Positions 26,907 through 39,322 of a DNA stretch of 64,000 bases are shown here, piece after piece (within the stretch, counting starts at the first letter, position 1; every line of letters begins with the position of its first letter). Made by a program: the position numbers and the translations under genes. The DNA comes from Rhynochetos jubatus (Eukaryota > Chordata > Aves > Eurypygiformes > Rhynochetidae), in NCBI GenBank assembly GCA_027574665.1, contig CM050654.1, positions 39,070,222-39,134,221 on the forward strand. The letters are read 5' to 3'. The notes under the pieces are model-generated. The model ran no database searches. It was given only the letters and a program-made list of their open reading frames with translations, and was not told the DNA's origin.

Positions 26907-27117
26907 CTGTAATCAGTACTTGCTGGCACTGTTTGCATGAAATGAAGAGCAGCAGTCCGTGCTTTCCAATGCCACTTCTTGGCAGGGAGTGTACAGAGGA
27001 CACAGTCGTCTTGTAGCTCTTCCTGGAGAAGATCCATCAGCTGTTTGTGGGAGCCACCATAAAAGGCTTCAATGAGAAGAACACTCATTTTCCAAGGACT
27101 TCAGATCCGTCCAGATT
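26907..27117 (-). CDS. QTMAN: First coding exon of QTMAN (GTDC1), tRNA-queuosine alpha-mannosyltransferase
   Basis: The start codon is at 27088-27086 and 60 whole codons plus two bases (AG) follow, so the exon ends in phase 2. The N-terminus [16 protein letters not shown] and the later [11 protein letters not shown] are the hallmark start of the GTDC1/QTMAN family, matching the human protein as I remember it. This is the first Rossmann-like strand with its Gly-Gly loop of a GT4-type glycosyltransferase (DUF3524 region). From established knowledge, the full enzyme is about 450 residues and transfers mannose from GDP-mannose to queuosine at position 34 of cytoplasmic tRNA-Asp. Upstream, a pyrimidine tract ends in CAG at 27120-27118, a strong acceptor, so the 29-nt leader is an internal 5'-UTR piece and at least one non-coding exon lies at higher coordinates. 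The donor is AG|GTAACC at 26906-26901, somewhat weak beyond GTAA. The in-frame TAA at 26905-26903 lies in the intron. The rest of the gene is outside the window. Confidence 0.95.
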
Positions 27118-27120
27118 CTG

Positions 27121-29684
27121 AAAGTGAAGAGAGAGAAGTACTTTATTTTAGAAATACACTTTGGCTTACTTTAGTTAAGAAAAGGTTATTGGAAAAAGCA
27201 GAAACATCGCAAGGCCTTACAGTGCCTTCATTTTTCCCATGAAATTAAACCTTTGTATTATGTTAATGAGTTTACTTCAGAAAAGGCTACTTAACAACCC
27301 TGATGACAAAATTATCACACCTATTAGTTTCAACCATTAAAAGACACCCTTTGTAATTTTTAAATTAATCAAAACATGCAGGACTTTAAAAAAACACTGG
27401 TTTGAATTTATTGTTTTGTTTTCAATCAGATATTTAAAAGCAGCTTTAGTTTACACACTCTTTAATACATCATTCTTCCATAGGTAAGGAAGTTGTTTAT
27501 TCACTTATACACAGGTTTCCCCCTTTTCCTGGTGGTAGATAAAACTAAACAACAATTCAAACACACTTCAGCTCCAACAGCTGTTAAAAACAGCAATTTG
27601 GGTAAATGACTTAAAGCCAGAGAGCAGCCTGGGGAGATGAAGTCCGAGCACCCCACAGGACTCCCTCCTGCACCACTGCGCACTGGGATCACCATCCCAG
27701 CAACATGCTCGGACACTAGAGGAGATGAAAACCATGTTTATGCTGGGTTTTTGGCTTTTCTTTTTGAGTACTCCAAAATGGCTGGAAGAGTACTGCAGGC
27801 TTAAGGAAGCTCTCAGATGAGAGGCCACAGAGCTGCTCACAAACAGGATGCAAAACGTGCTGCCCAAAGTAAAGGCAAAGGCAAAAACCCTGTGACTATT
27901 GCTCATCTCTTTCCTGAGTCATAAACTTGGGGTACCGAAAAGCTGCTTTTCAGATGCTTTGAGCAAAACCATCACATAAAAAAAAGTTGAAAACAAACCC
28001 CTGAAAGGTATTCACCATCCATGACTGCCTCTCAATGGTCTCCTAGTCAGTGTACCCTAACAATGGAGGAATCTCCCTTAAACTTTTTTTGCTCAGGCTT
28101 CATGTTTGATGCCATATATTGCAAGACCGTAATCCATTTCCTGACCTGTAATTTCTAGTGGTTTCACACTGTAATCCTTACCTTCTCAGAGCCTCTGGTG
28201 ACAAGTAAGAATTCAACAGAGAACTACATACTCTCCAGAAAATCTCAATCACTATCTCAACTTTGACATATAGTTAAATTCAGGTTAAAAAATTATATAT
28301 TCTGTAATTAGAGGGTAAAAAACAAACCAAGAAAATACCTTATAAGTGCACTGTAGCTATCAAAGGATCAACTACCCAGCAACAAAAATACAGACACTGA
28401 ATAAATTTAACTGGGGGACAAAATGCAAGAAACCTCTAGAGAGCTTTGAGCCACTGGCCCATCATGGTGCAAGCTGAAACAGCGATGTAGACCCGGACCG
28501 TTACGGATCTAGCCGCAAGAGAAAAAGTATCCTGTGCTCTCACTTTCTTGCCATAATCCACTCTGTATTCAGGTTATAATTTACTCTATTAGTTACTTGC
28601 CCATATCGTTTCAAATAAATTATTTTGCTGGACAAATAAGTTCATTTCAAAAGAAAAACGTTGGCCTTCCAGAAGCAAAGACTTCATTTTGGAGCTTGCT
28701 TCTTTTCAGGTAGCAAAGCAGATTCTGATCTCTTTTCCACTGACCTAATTTCAAAAATCACACTTTTGAGATCACTGACGTTTTCTGAATTTACAAGGAT
28801 GTAACCGAAATCATACTCTGTATTCCAAAGCCCTTTTGGAGCCTGCAGGGTAATAACTGCTATAAAAACACAAGCTGTGTTTTCGAATATGCACTATTCA
28901 CCTAAAGAACAATTTGTAATTAATCATGCTAAGCTAGTCATCAAACGTCGACGAAAACTTAACTCGAAGGACTAGAGGGAAGCGTTTTGCAAATTCAGCC
29001 CCTAAAAATAAAAAGGGTATGTGAAAAGTGAATAAACGCCACTGAGTCAGTCACACAGGGAGAATGAGATGCAGTTAATTTGTAAATCATTAGCAGTATC
29101 AGTAATAAAGTAATCCGTTCACGAAATATCTGATCAAATTGCACTTCATCAGACTAGTTCTGAAACCAGCTTTATCGCTAGGTCTAGCTGAATCGACAAT
29201 GTGCTCTTTGGTTTTATTTTGCAACATTTTTCACCGTATGTTCCTTATGGGGACAGAGAATGACTGTATGTGCTGACGTCAGGAGACTTTTTCAGTTCTC
29301 AGGGTCCCTTCCTGCTTAAAGATCCTGACATTTAGGTTCTTCTGCATCTATCCTACCTTTACATCTATTACTAAAAACACGTTATGCAAACATTACACAA
29401 ATAATGCCATACAGTAAACTGCCTTTGGATATTTACATTGGGGAACTGGGTTGAAATTGTGGCTGCATCACAGAGTGGGTGTTTAGATGGCTCTTGCTAG
29501 CTCATTCTTCACAAGAATACTTGCAGACCCCACAGCAGCACGTGAGGATGAGAAACAGCAATGACACATTTTTCAGAGATGATTTGAAGTTCAAAGGCTT
29601 TCTTACAAAACTCTCACTCCCCCAAAATTTAGGTACTGGTCACTGGAACCCTCACTAGCGCTCAAAGGATTCAAGCATCATATT
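27121..29684. other. Intronic, small CpG patch only
   Basis: AT-rich sequence. Around 28480-28516 five CpGs fall within about 40 bp (CCGGACCGTTACGG region), which includes a MYB-like TAACGG on the minus strand. Nothing else was recognised. Confidence 0.4.
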
Positions 29685-31429
29685 ACATCCCTTGGAAGGA
29701 GGGACAGGTAACTCAGAAGGGGTACAGTATTGTGAGGTTCTGCAGGGAGAAAACTGGAAGGGCCAAACCCCAGCTAGACAGTAAAAATGTTTCTAGAAAT
29801 ACGTTAGCAACAAAAAACACACTAAGGAGAATCTCCATCCTTTACTGGATGCAGGGGAAAACACAGTGACAATGGATGAGGAAAAGGCTGAGGTACTTAA
29901 TGCCTTCTTTGCCTCAGTCTTTAACGGTAAGACCAGCTGTTCTCAGGGTACCCAGGCCCCTGAGCTGGAAGACAGTGACTGGAGCAGAATGAAGCTCCCA
30001 TAACCCAAGAGAAAAGGGTTAGAGACCTGCTGCATCACTTACACACACCAGTCTATGGGGATGGATGGGATCCACCCAAGCATGCTGAGGGAGCTGGCGG
30101 AAGTGCTCCCCAAGCCGCTCTCCATCATCTAACAACAGTCCTGGCTAACCGGGGAGGTCCCAGTTGACGGAGACACCCACTTACCAGAAGGGCAGGAAGG
30201 AGGATCCAGGGAACTACAGGCCTGTCAGCCTGATCTCAGTGCCAGGAAAGACCATGGAGCAGACCACCTGGAGTGCCAACATGCAGCACGTACAGGAAAA
30301 CCAAGCCACTAGGCCCAGTCAACATGGGTCTGATGAAAGGCAGGTCCTGCTTGACTAACCCCATCTCCTTCTATGACAAAGTGACCCACTTAGTGGATGA
30401 GGGAAAAGCCGTGGATGTCTACCTAGAATTAAGCAAAGCCTTTAACACCATTTCTCACAGCATTCGCCTGGAGAAACTGGCTGCTCATGGTTTGGATGGG
30501 TGTACACTCTGCTGATCAAAAAAACTGGCCGGACAGTCGGGCCCAAAGAGTGGCGGTCAATGGAGTTAAATCCAGTTGGCAGCCAGTCACAAGGGGTGTT
30601 CCCCAAATATTGGTATTGGGGCCACCTCTCTTCAATAACTTTATCAGTGACTTGGACAAGGGGATCGAGGGCATTCTCAGTAAGTTTGCAGATAACACCA
30701 AGTTTGGCAGAAGTGTTGATCTGCCTAAGGGTAGGAAGGTTCTACAGAGGCATCTGGACAGGCAGGATATATGGGCTGAGGCCACCTGTGTGACATCAGT
30801 AAGGCCAAGGGACAAGTCCTACACTTGGGTCACAACAACCCCTTGCAACGCTCCAGGCTTGGGAACGAGTGGCTGGAAAGCTGCCCTGCAGAAGAGGACC
30901 TGGGAGTGTTCATCGACAGCAGCTGAATATGAGCCGGCATGTGCCCAGGTGGCCAAGAAAGCCAATGGCATGCTGGCCAGCATCAGGGACAGTGTGGCCA
31001 GCAGGACCACAGCAGGGATTGTCCCACTGTGCTGGGCACTGGTGAGGCTGCACTTTGAATCCTGGGTTCAGTTTTGTGTCCCTCACTGCAAGAAAGACAT
31101 TGAGGTGCTGGAGCATGTCCAGGGAAGAGCAATGGAGCTGGGGAAGGGTCTGGAGCACAAGTCCTGTGAGAAGCGGCTGAGGGAGTTGGGGGAGGTCAGC
31201 CTGGAGAAAAGAAGGCTCAGGGGAGACCTTATCGCTCCCTACAACTCCCTGAAAGGAAGGTGCAGAGAGGTGGGGACTGGTCACTTCTCCCAAGTGACCA
31301 GTGATGGGACAAGAGGAAACAGCCTCAAGTTGCTCCAGGGCAGGTTTAGACTGGATATTAGGGAAAATGTATTCAGGGAAAGGGTTGTCAGGCATTGGAA
31401 TGAGCTGCCCAGGGAGGTGGAGTCACCAT
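29685..31429 (+). mobile_element. CR1 LINE fragment with decayed reverse-transcriptase domain
   Basis: About 1.75 kb, sense on the plus strand, spanning CR1 ORF2 from the region before the reverse transcriptase to close to the C-terminus. Recognisable pieces are the EKAEVLNAFFASVF-type linker near 29880-29925, GNYRPVSLISVPGK at about 30210, SKAFNTISH at about 30430, GVPQILVLGPPLF at about 30595, FADNTKFG at about 30690 and RVVRHWNELPREV near the end. Family consensus has YLDFSKAFDT and FADDTK; here the motif A aspartate reads Glu and one FADD aspartate reads Asn, so catalysis is lost. The frame breaks several times, and part of the segment before the RT core (near 30165) is deleted. Both the 5' end and the 3' UTR with tail are missing. 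Confidence 0.95.
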
Positions 31430-33078
31430 AAAATTCAATTTAGAAAAAATGTTATATCATGAGCAGTATATGGCATGTTTTGTCCTTTACAAGATGCTAC
31501 TTAAATATGAAACTACTAAAGAATAATGGCAGCACAATATATGTCACATGGACTTCAGGGATTGACTAAGCTGGAGCAATGAAAAAGTCAATAAATTTTC
31601 TGTTTTAAAAAGATACACTGATAATGCAAAGGAAATTATATTATATATAACTAATAATTTCTTGTACTTAAGAAGGCACAGAGGAGGTAGGACACAGTTC
31701 TTTACCTCATATTTCACCCACATGACTTCCAGTTTTGTTCACATACAAAAATACCATCTATTATTTTTGCTTTATTTCCCTTGACCTAGCCAAGTTAAGG
31801 TAAATACGCACCATATACTCCTCAGAGGTCTGGAAAAGACACAGCTGATAAATGGCCTGAGAACATTCACCATATCTGATGGAATGCAATCCTCAATTAA
31901 ATATAAATCACTCCAGGTATTCTTTTCCCCATTTCAAAGAAAACAACAAATATTAGAAAAACAGAACTGCTTCCCCTTTCTCATTACAGTGTTTCCTCTC
32001 TGGAGCCAGCAATCCTGGGTGTTCCTCTAACAGCTCAACCCCATCCGCAGGGCTGCGGCACCCTTTGCTTGGAAAATTTGTTCCTCTGCGTACACCGCAG
32101 GCAGCAGCACATTCCTCAGGATACACATTAATAAGAAGCTATCCAAAATAAGAAAATCCATGTGGTAGCAGCGTCAAAAATGACACAACTAATACAGAGG
32201 TATACTGAAGTACTGAGAAACGTAGGTAGGTAATTAGGTGCTGTCTCAATGCCAGCATCTCACAGTGACACTCTTCCATGACTTTTGTCATTTGCTTCAG
32301 CTCTAGCACATTGGTGAGCACATTGCAGAAAGATGGCAAGTGATGGAAGCCCTAAATGCGCCACTGCTGTTTGACCCAATAATGTTCCTTCAAAAGCAAT
32401 TCTGAGCACTATACCGAATCATAAATAAATATTTAGTTTAATGGCACCGAAGATTTAACTGTTCAGCTAGCCACAGAAACCATTTCTTCTTTTCCAACTC
32501 TAGGTGAACACCAGCTACAGTATTTTTGTTAACCAACCTAGGTAGAGAAAGCCCATCATTTTCCATGATTTATCGAAGAACATACATTCCCTCTGCCTTA
32601 TAAACGGAACCGTGGTTTCACAAATATCAGCATCGCTCGCATCAGAAAGCCATCATTAGCTCCGTTCATTGACGTATTCAGACAACATAAATTACAGATC
32701 ATGTTTAAATATCTGTCCAACAAAATAGTTGAGCAACAATCCAAAACCAAAGGAATAATTGTTAATATATTCCATAGGTAGAGAGCTGCTATTAGTTACA
32801 GGAAATAAGGTATATGGTTTCAGTAATGATTGTTTTAACGGTCACAGTCCCACACGTATGAGAAATTTATTCCACCACCCTATCCAGAGCACACGTGGTT
32901 CAGTACCTTATAACTCAACCGACTATGAAACCTAACAGGTATGCATTGTGGACATAAACATACTTATAACCTTTGATGATTTCAGTTAAACACACTGTAA
33001 TACCAAACACAGGCAAAAACTTGCGTTCCACATTCCGACAAAACGGGATTTTCCAACAGACTACTACAGGGTCTTTAC
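31430..33078. other. Intronic, nothing recognised
   Basis: AT-rich sequence; a minor GTAGGTAGG patch at about 32225. No element or exon identified. Confidence 0.45.
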
Positions 33079-33120
33079 CTTTCCTCCCCCGCCCCTTCTC
33101 CCTCCCGGCCCCCCAAACGC
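33079..33120 (-). promoter_or_regulatory. GC-box/G-quadruplex element followed by a splice donor
   Basis: On the minus strand (QTMAN sense) five G-runs at 33114-33109, 33106-33104, 33102-33100, 33095-33092 and 33090-33086 have loops of only 2, 1, 4 and 1 bases, a very favourable quadruplex pattern. It includes GGGGCGGGGG, a canonical SP1 GC box. Directly downstream comes GGAAAG|GTAAAG with the exon end at 33079, a near-consensus donor. Two further CpGs (GCGCG) lie just upstream. The set resembles a short non-coding first exon 6 kb upstream of the coding exon. This is inference; no transcript evidence can be seen. Confidence 0.3.
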
Positions 33121-33605
33121 GCACCCATCTGAAGCGTGGATGCAGCATACACACACACAAACCTAGACTGAAAGAGCCTGCGTTACCCTCCCACTCTTGA
33201 CAATGACTCACCGAAACCCCACGGCTATACCTTGAACACAATCACATTTTTATGTTCGACCAAAATTTAACTTGCATTGAGATCACCCAAAAGTACCGAC
33301 TCTAAGGTTTGTCATTACTAAACTGTGTAAGTGCACAAAGCGAGAGTGCCACTTAATTTATCTTTTATATAAATCAACTGGGAAAAGCAAGAAATTCTCT
33401 GCTTCTTTTGAGAATGCGGTAAACCGAAATCGTTCACCTTTATGTGGACGTCTGCATCAGCACTAGTATTAATTTAATGGTGACACCCCTAAACCACAGC
33501 CTGTCCCATCCACACAACCTGAGAGTTGCAAACACCTACAGAACACCAAAAACTAGTATTACCTGCAGGCATCAAGGATGCTAAGCAGTGTCTGCACCAA
33601 AACCT
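33115..33605. other. Intronic, short AC run only
   Basis: A short (AC)n run lies at about 33149-33159. Nothing else was recognised. Confidence 0.4.
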
Positions 33606-33740
33606 GCATTGTAGACTCGTAACAGGATGGTTTGGGTTGGAAGGGACCTTACAGACCATCCAGTTCCAACCTCCCTGCCATGGGCAGGGACACCCTCCAC
33701 TAGACCAGGTTGCTCCAAGCCTCATCCAGCCTGGCCTTGT
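33606..33740 (-). mobile_element. CR1 LINE 3'-end fragment
   Basis: The plus strand reads GGTTTGGGTTGGAAGGGACC, then the CCATGGGCAGGGACACCC block, then CAGCCTGGCCTTG. The terminal ATTCTATGA repeats are mostly lost. It is sense on the minus strand and close in sequence to the copies at 155, 10111 and 56652. Confidence 0.92.
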
Positions 33741-36700
33741 ATGGACTGCACTGCCTGCTTTTGTTTCACTAAAGTACAACATTGAGTTGTACCACGCTTG
33801 TGACCTACAGAGATGTTTGCAAAGACTGTATTCATTACACTGACAATTCCCAGCCAGAGAGAAAAAGAGGCAGAAAGGGAGAAAATGGCAGAAGTCCTAA
33901 TGCTCTCAGGAATCTCAGGATTCCCCATCTCTGCCTCAAAATCCCTTTCAGTGTAAGGCTTATTTGTGACACTTAATTGTGTTACTTGCTTGAAAGATTG
34001 CAAAGTTATTCTACAGACTATTTTAAGATTACTGTAAATACATATTTATTGAAAAATCAGCTGCTTGTAATACACTTTAAAACATGCAATTATTATTTCT
34101 CTTTCTCATTCCCAGAATTACATTCCTCAAAACACATTCCTCCTCACACATCAGAGCGTGGGGCAGGCGTGCACCCCATCCAGGTGAGCCCAGCAGCACT
34201 TGAGATGATGCAAATAGACTTTGTAAAGAATTGTTTTGTTTTTAACTGAAAAGCAAACCGCCAGGATTACTGGGTTCAGTTTTTCCATCTGTGGCTTTCA
34301 ACTCTGAAATGCATCAGCAGGAATTGAAAGTTACAGTTTAAAGATGTCCCGTGGATATTAATCCAGAGACATCCTGACACAAGAGACTGCAATGGCTCCT
34401 TTTGGAGTTAACATATTTAGGAAGTAAGATGCTGTAAGGTCTGCACGTTACCCTGTGCATGCTAAATAAACAACAGCGCTATAAATCCTTATGAAAAAGT
34501 TGTTAATGCATATGCAAGTATGCGTTTTAAAACTCAGCATTTAAATTGTTTTATTATTTTATCTACGCAAAGGCACTAATGGCCCTTCTTCATTTCTTGC
34601 CATAAATTAAATTTGGGTTTTTTCAGCTATGGAAAAGAAAAAAAAATTAACCCTTACAATTTTCACCTTCTTTCCTGACAGTTTAAGACTGTCATAAATA
34701 CTTTGCATCTATAGTTCCAGCCATCCTCAATCAACATCTTTGAAAATCTTCATCTATATTGAATAAATTATTGCAATTTGGTTTTGTTCCAGTGGAGAAA
34801 GACATCTGTGTATCACATTTATGGGTAACTCAAACCCACATACAGCCCCACTACCTCGGTGGGAAGCATCCATCGCTTTTGGAGCACAGCACTCAAAAGA
34901 CATTTTTCAAGGAAATTTCACTGAGCAATTTCCTGATTCCCAATACACTGTGAACAGGAATTACAATACACACCTTGGGTCAGTTAGAGACATATAAACC
35001 AAGTGGTCTACTTAGCCCAGAACAGGCCATCAGGGAAACCAAATATTCTGTAAACTATTTTTGTAAGTTCAGATTAACAAAAGTAAAGCATTTTTCATAT
35101 TTAATTAGGAGAACATTTTCTTTGTTTCTAAGCCAAAAGAGAAGGGTGTGAGGGAGAGACAGGAGCCATGCTCTGGCAAGGAAACAACTACAGCCATAAC
35201 CACCCATCGCCAGAACACTGCATTAGGATTACTCTTACACAGCCTCCCTTTAATGGACCCAATAGATTTACAGAAGTCAACATGAGTATGCTGCAGAGTA
35301 GTAGCTGTTAAACCAACAATTAATTTCACAAAATGTTCTAACATCATTTTGGGTAGCTCTTCATTCTGTAACAGGTTTCACATAAGACCCAGTACAGACC
35401 TAATACAAGAGTATAACCTGAAAATGCAAGGTTAGCGATTGTATTTGATAGAAAATTAGTTATTCTGATTTAACAGTTAATTATAAGCTCTCATTTGCCA
35501 TTTACTTCAAAAGCCTGGAACAATGATAACTTATTTCAGTAGAGACTGCTAATGTGGTTTAATGGTATGTTGGCTTTACCCAACTTATTTGGACCATGTT
35601 TACAGTGCTTGAATGCTCAATGCAGTTTACAGGAGTCATCTTTCCCAGTGCTGTACCTATTATTAAAAGTCTGATAATATTTATGATCTTGAAGGCTTAC
35701 ATTAGGTTTAAATAGATGAACGATACTTGATTTAGAATATCTCTGAGTGGATAAGGAACTAATAGGTGTGGTAATGGGAGATGTAGCGCTATTTTTAAAC
35801 TTGACAGGAGACATATTAGTTGCTAGTTCCCTATTATAGAAAAGGCACCGGTCTGGTAATAATGGGCTGGCACTTTGAAATTCCTCCGATTTATTATGAA
35901 TATGATGAGAAATGTGTTCCACACATTCTGGGCTTCAGAGCAGTTTTTGTGTAGAAAGGTAAGCATCACAACCTGCATTCATAGCCAGTTTAATAACATA
36001 TAGAGATACACTTCAAAAAATTACTTGTAAATATTTTAACTCATTTTATTTGAAAGACTTCGTTTATAGTTTGTATTAGGCCATTGATTAAAAGACAAAA
36101 CACTTGTTACAAACCATCATTAATTGTTCTGTGAGAGAACACTATCCTTGTATGTGAAAAAGTTGGTTTGTTTTCTACAGCAAATTAAAAGTAGTAAAAC
36201 CTTAAATGATGAATAGCGAGTCATTCTCGTATCATGAGATTTCGCACTTAAAACACTTGTGTTGCACAAAAGCTGGAGTTGCAAGAGTTAATTTAAGCAT
36301 TAATTTAAACATTAGGCTTGGTAGCCTGAGATGTTTGGCAGTAACTTTTGAGTGGGCACAAGGCAGATTTATTTTACAGTCAGAAACTATATCCATTTCA
36401 ATATGTGATGAAAGGATCTGCATCTTCAGTCACACCTTGAGTCAACGAAAAGGATGGAATGAGATCTACTGTCAAACCGACTTCAACTGTGAAATCGGGG
36501 AGGAGTCCCACACGGAGGAGTATTACCAAGGGACAGATATGTGAACTTCACAATACATGCCAGTAAGGTTACTTTCAAAATGAAATTCAGTCATGATGGA
36601 AAACGGACTTCAAAAGGTGTGCCAAACATATCTGCCATGTTATTCACCTGAAGACCCACAACACAGGTAATTTAAAATGATAATCAGAAGGATTTTGCCA

Positions 36701-39322
36701 AGCTATGAAACCCTTCACCAAGTGAAGAAAATAAATCATCAGCTTTTCATTTGTTTATAGGAAGCAACGTTTAAGTATTAGATCCCTACAGCAGTTTGGA
36801 TATGACAGCCTTGTGATTCATAACGTAACATCAAGGCTGTAAAGTTACGGTACAAAAAAGTCCTTAATTTTAACTATTAAGTACTAGAATTCAACAGACA
36901 AAGTAATTTTTGGTCTTTCACCTGACCAACTTTCATCTTCTCAGGAGAGAGCTGAACCAATGCTTCACACTACAAATCTATGAGAACAGAAACATCTCAT
37001 GAACTTCTGTCCAGTCAGCATCATGTTATCTCTTTCACAAACGGCTCAAAAGCTCTCAGGTTCAACAGTAAACACGACACAACACTGAATGAGGATTTTA
37101 TATTGCACTAAACATATTTTTCCATTTTAGGGATATCTACATCCTATTTCCAGCTTGACATGCAGAAGATGTGTTATCTACATCAATTTATAAATCTAGC
37201 GCAATGAGAGTTGCCAATTTGATTTACTGGCGCATCATATTTCCTGTAAATGATTTCCCTATAAAGTTTTGACTAAGCCCTCTGAAAAGGCTACAGCAAT
37301 ATTAAAGGCTCCGGAGTACAGCCAAAGTGCTTTCTGACAGCTCACTGCAAGTGCTCCCCAACATCTCTGCTGACTGAAGAATAGCAAATCTAAGGACTTA
37401 AGTCACTTGTTTCTAAGCTGTTGCCTGCAGAACCAGCAAAATACTTCCACAGATATGCTTAAAGGGATGAAGAGAAGCATATTCATATGTTTTATTTTAC
37501 TTTGCAAGTATGAGAAAGTTAAGGGGTCTACCTCCTCCACTGGGAAGTATCTATGGATACACATATCACAGAAAGCTGAAAATTACTGACAGGAGTTAAA
37601 GACAGACGTCTGTTATCGTCTGTCAATTGACATGGTGAGCATTTCAGGAAATACTTTTTTCCATGAATAAAAGCGATATACAAGCATCTCAAAACAATCT
37701 GTTTTGGAAAAGTTGTTTGGGTTATTTTGTAAACAAGTTTAGCTTCTGAGCTGATGTTTTAAAAACAGATACTGCAAAAAGAATAAATATTAACGTCTGG
37801 GGGAGACCCTAACAGACATGAGACAAGCGCGGCCCTTTTTCATGCTGCCACAGATAACAGCAAGGCAAGGACATGCACAGAGGACATCAAGATGTAATTT
37901 CTTCCTTGAAGATTATCAGATGGCTGATATTTTAAAAGCACCATTAAGATCACCACCATCAGAAAGCCTGTGCCTTAAAAACTTGCACGTAACAAAATCT
38001 GACTATAGCACGTGATCTGCATTGTAGTCTCTAACGAAAAGAGTTAAACACAGTTGGGCTTATTTTAGTTCATCATGAAGTTATTAGTAAAACTCAACCT
38101 AGGATTTCAGCTTTAGCATCACCTGAGAATCACTACTCTGCCTTTTTAAAAATAAAAAAAGAGTCTGAAAAGCAATTGCTCCGAGTCAGCTGGCCATGCT
38201 CGTGAAACTTTCCTCTTAAAATCTGAAAACCCTAATCAAAATCAAACATGCTGTTCAACAAAACCAAAATGATGCTGTCATTCATCAGCTACTTCAGCCT
38301 GAACCACCAGAGAACCCACAGTGAGTACCTAGCCTACTCCTGCAAACCGGTACACCGGTGAGAACACAAAGTATGGTTTATAATTGCCACCACTAGTGAG
38401 GTGCAGAGAAAAACATCTTCACTGCAGAGCGCAGAGCTGAAGAAACTATTTTAAGATCATTACTGGAAGACCCTAACTATTTAAAGTTTAGCTGGCTATT
38501 AGCAGGTGCTCTTACTGACATTGCTGACACCATGAAACACCAGAAACACCGTTACAAGCCAACACAAGAAACCATTTACACCTCATGCATGCCAGGTCTG
38601 CACTTAATATTCCCACTTCTTCATTTCAAAGTCACTAAGATCACAAGTTTCACCAGCAAGTTAAAGATCTGACTCGCACAAAAGATTTAAGGGTTGTAAC
38701 GTTATTCTGGCCATTGGGAAGTTTTTGGCAATACTACCAGTTAAGTGTTCACAGCAGCTGCAAGCGGCTCTCGGAGACCTGATGAAGAACAGCATATGCA
38801 CAGCTTGGAAATACCCTTAAAAGAACGGACATGGTTATCTCGGAGAGCCTTCCACATGCAATAGGAATCAAGGTAATGCCACAGCTAAAATATTTGTTAT
38901 TATTTTTCATTATGGTTTTTTTCCATATACAAAGAACAGTGAATTGTGGTGCTTAAGACACTGAGAAAATGCACCAGGCACTCAGCAGGTCTCAAAACCC
39001 TCTTAGCAACAGCTCAGCAGAAATACCGCTGACCTGCCAGTAGTCCTGCTCTAGAAGAAAGCTGTGAAACCGCTCCCTGCAAAGGCTTTCAACCCAAACA
39101 CACCACACATTAGGACAAACATTAAGTAACTTCTTGCCACCAAGTCACACACCAGATACTGGTAAGGTGAAGCAGAATCGTTTATATAAATTATAATTTT
39201 AAAATGGAAAATACAGAAATGCACATTTTAACTGTTTATGTCTTTGCTACAATTCCAGTAAACTGAGGTAGTTCAAAAGGAGTTTCTTAACGTTGCCTTC
39301 CATCTGACAAAAGAAAAAGGGA
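33741..39322. other. Intronic, POU-like site, otherwise nothing recognised
   Basis: A stretch of 5.6 kb without CR1. At 34506-34517 ATGCATATGCAA is one base from the palindromic POU-dimer site (MORE). Two open frames of about 100 codons (35617-35922 minus, 36206-36544 plus) match nothing I know and lack splice context. Confidence 0.4.

Noticed and set aside
30910-31395. 161-codon open frame on the minus strand
   Set aside because: It is the antisense shadow of the CR1 ORF2 fragment.
35617-35922. 101-codon open frame on the minus strand with a Ser/Thr/Pro-rich, protein-like composition
   Set aside because: Its first codon is GTG, a stop lies a few codons upstream, no clear acceptor was found and the sequence matches no family I know. 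A protein search would settle it.
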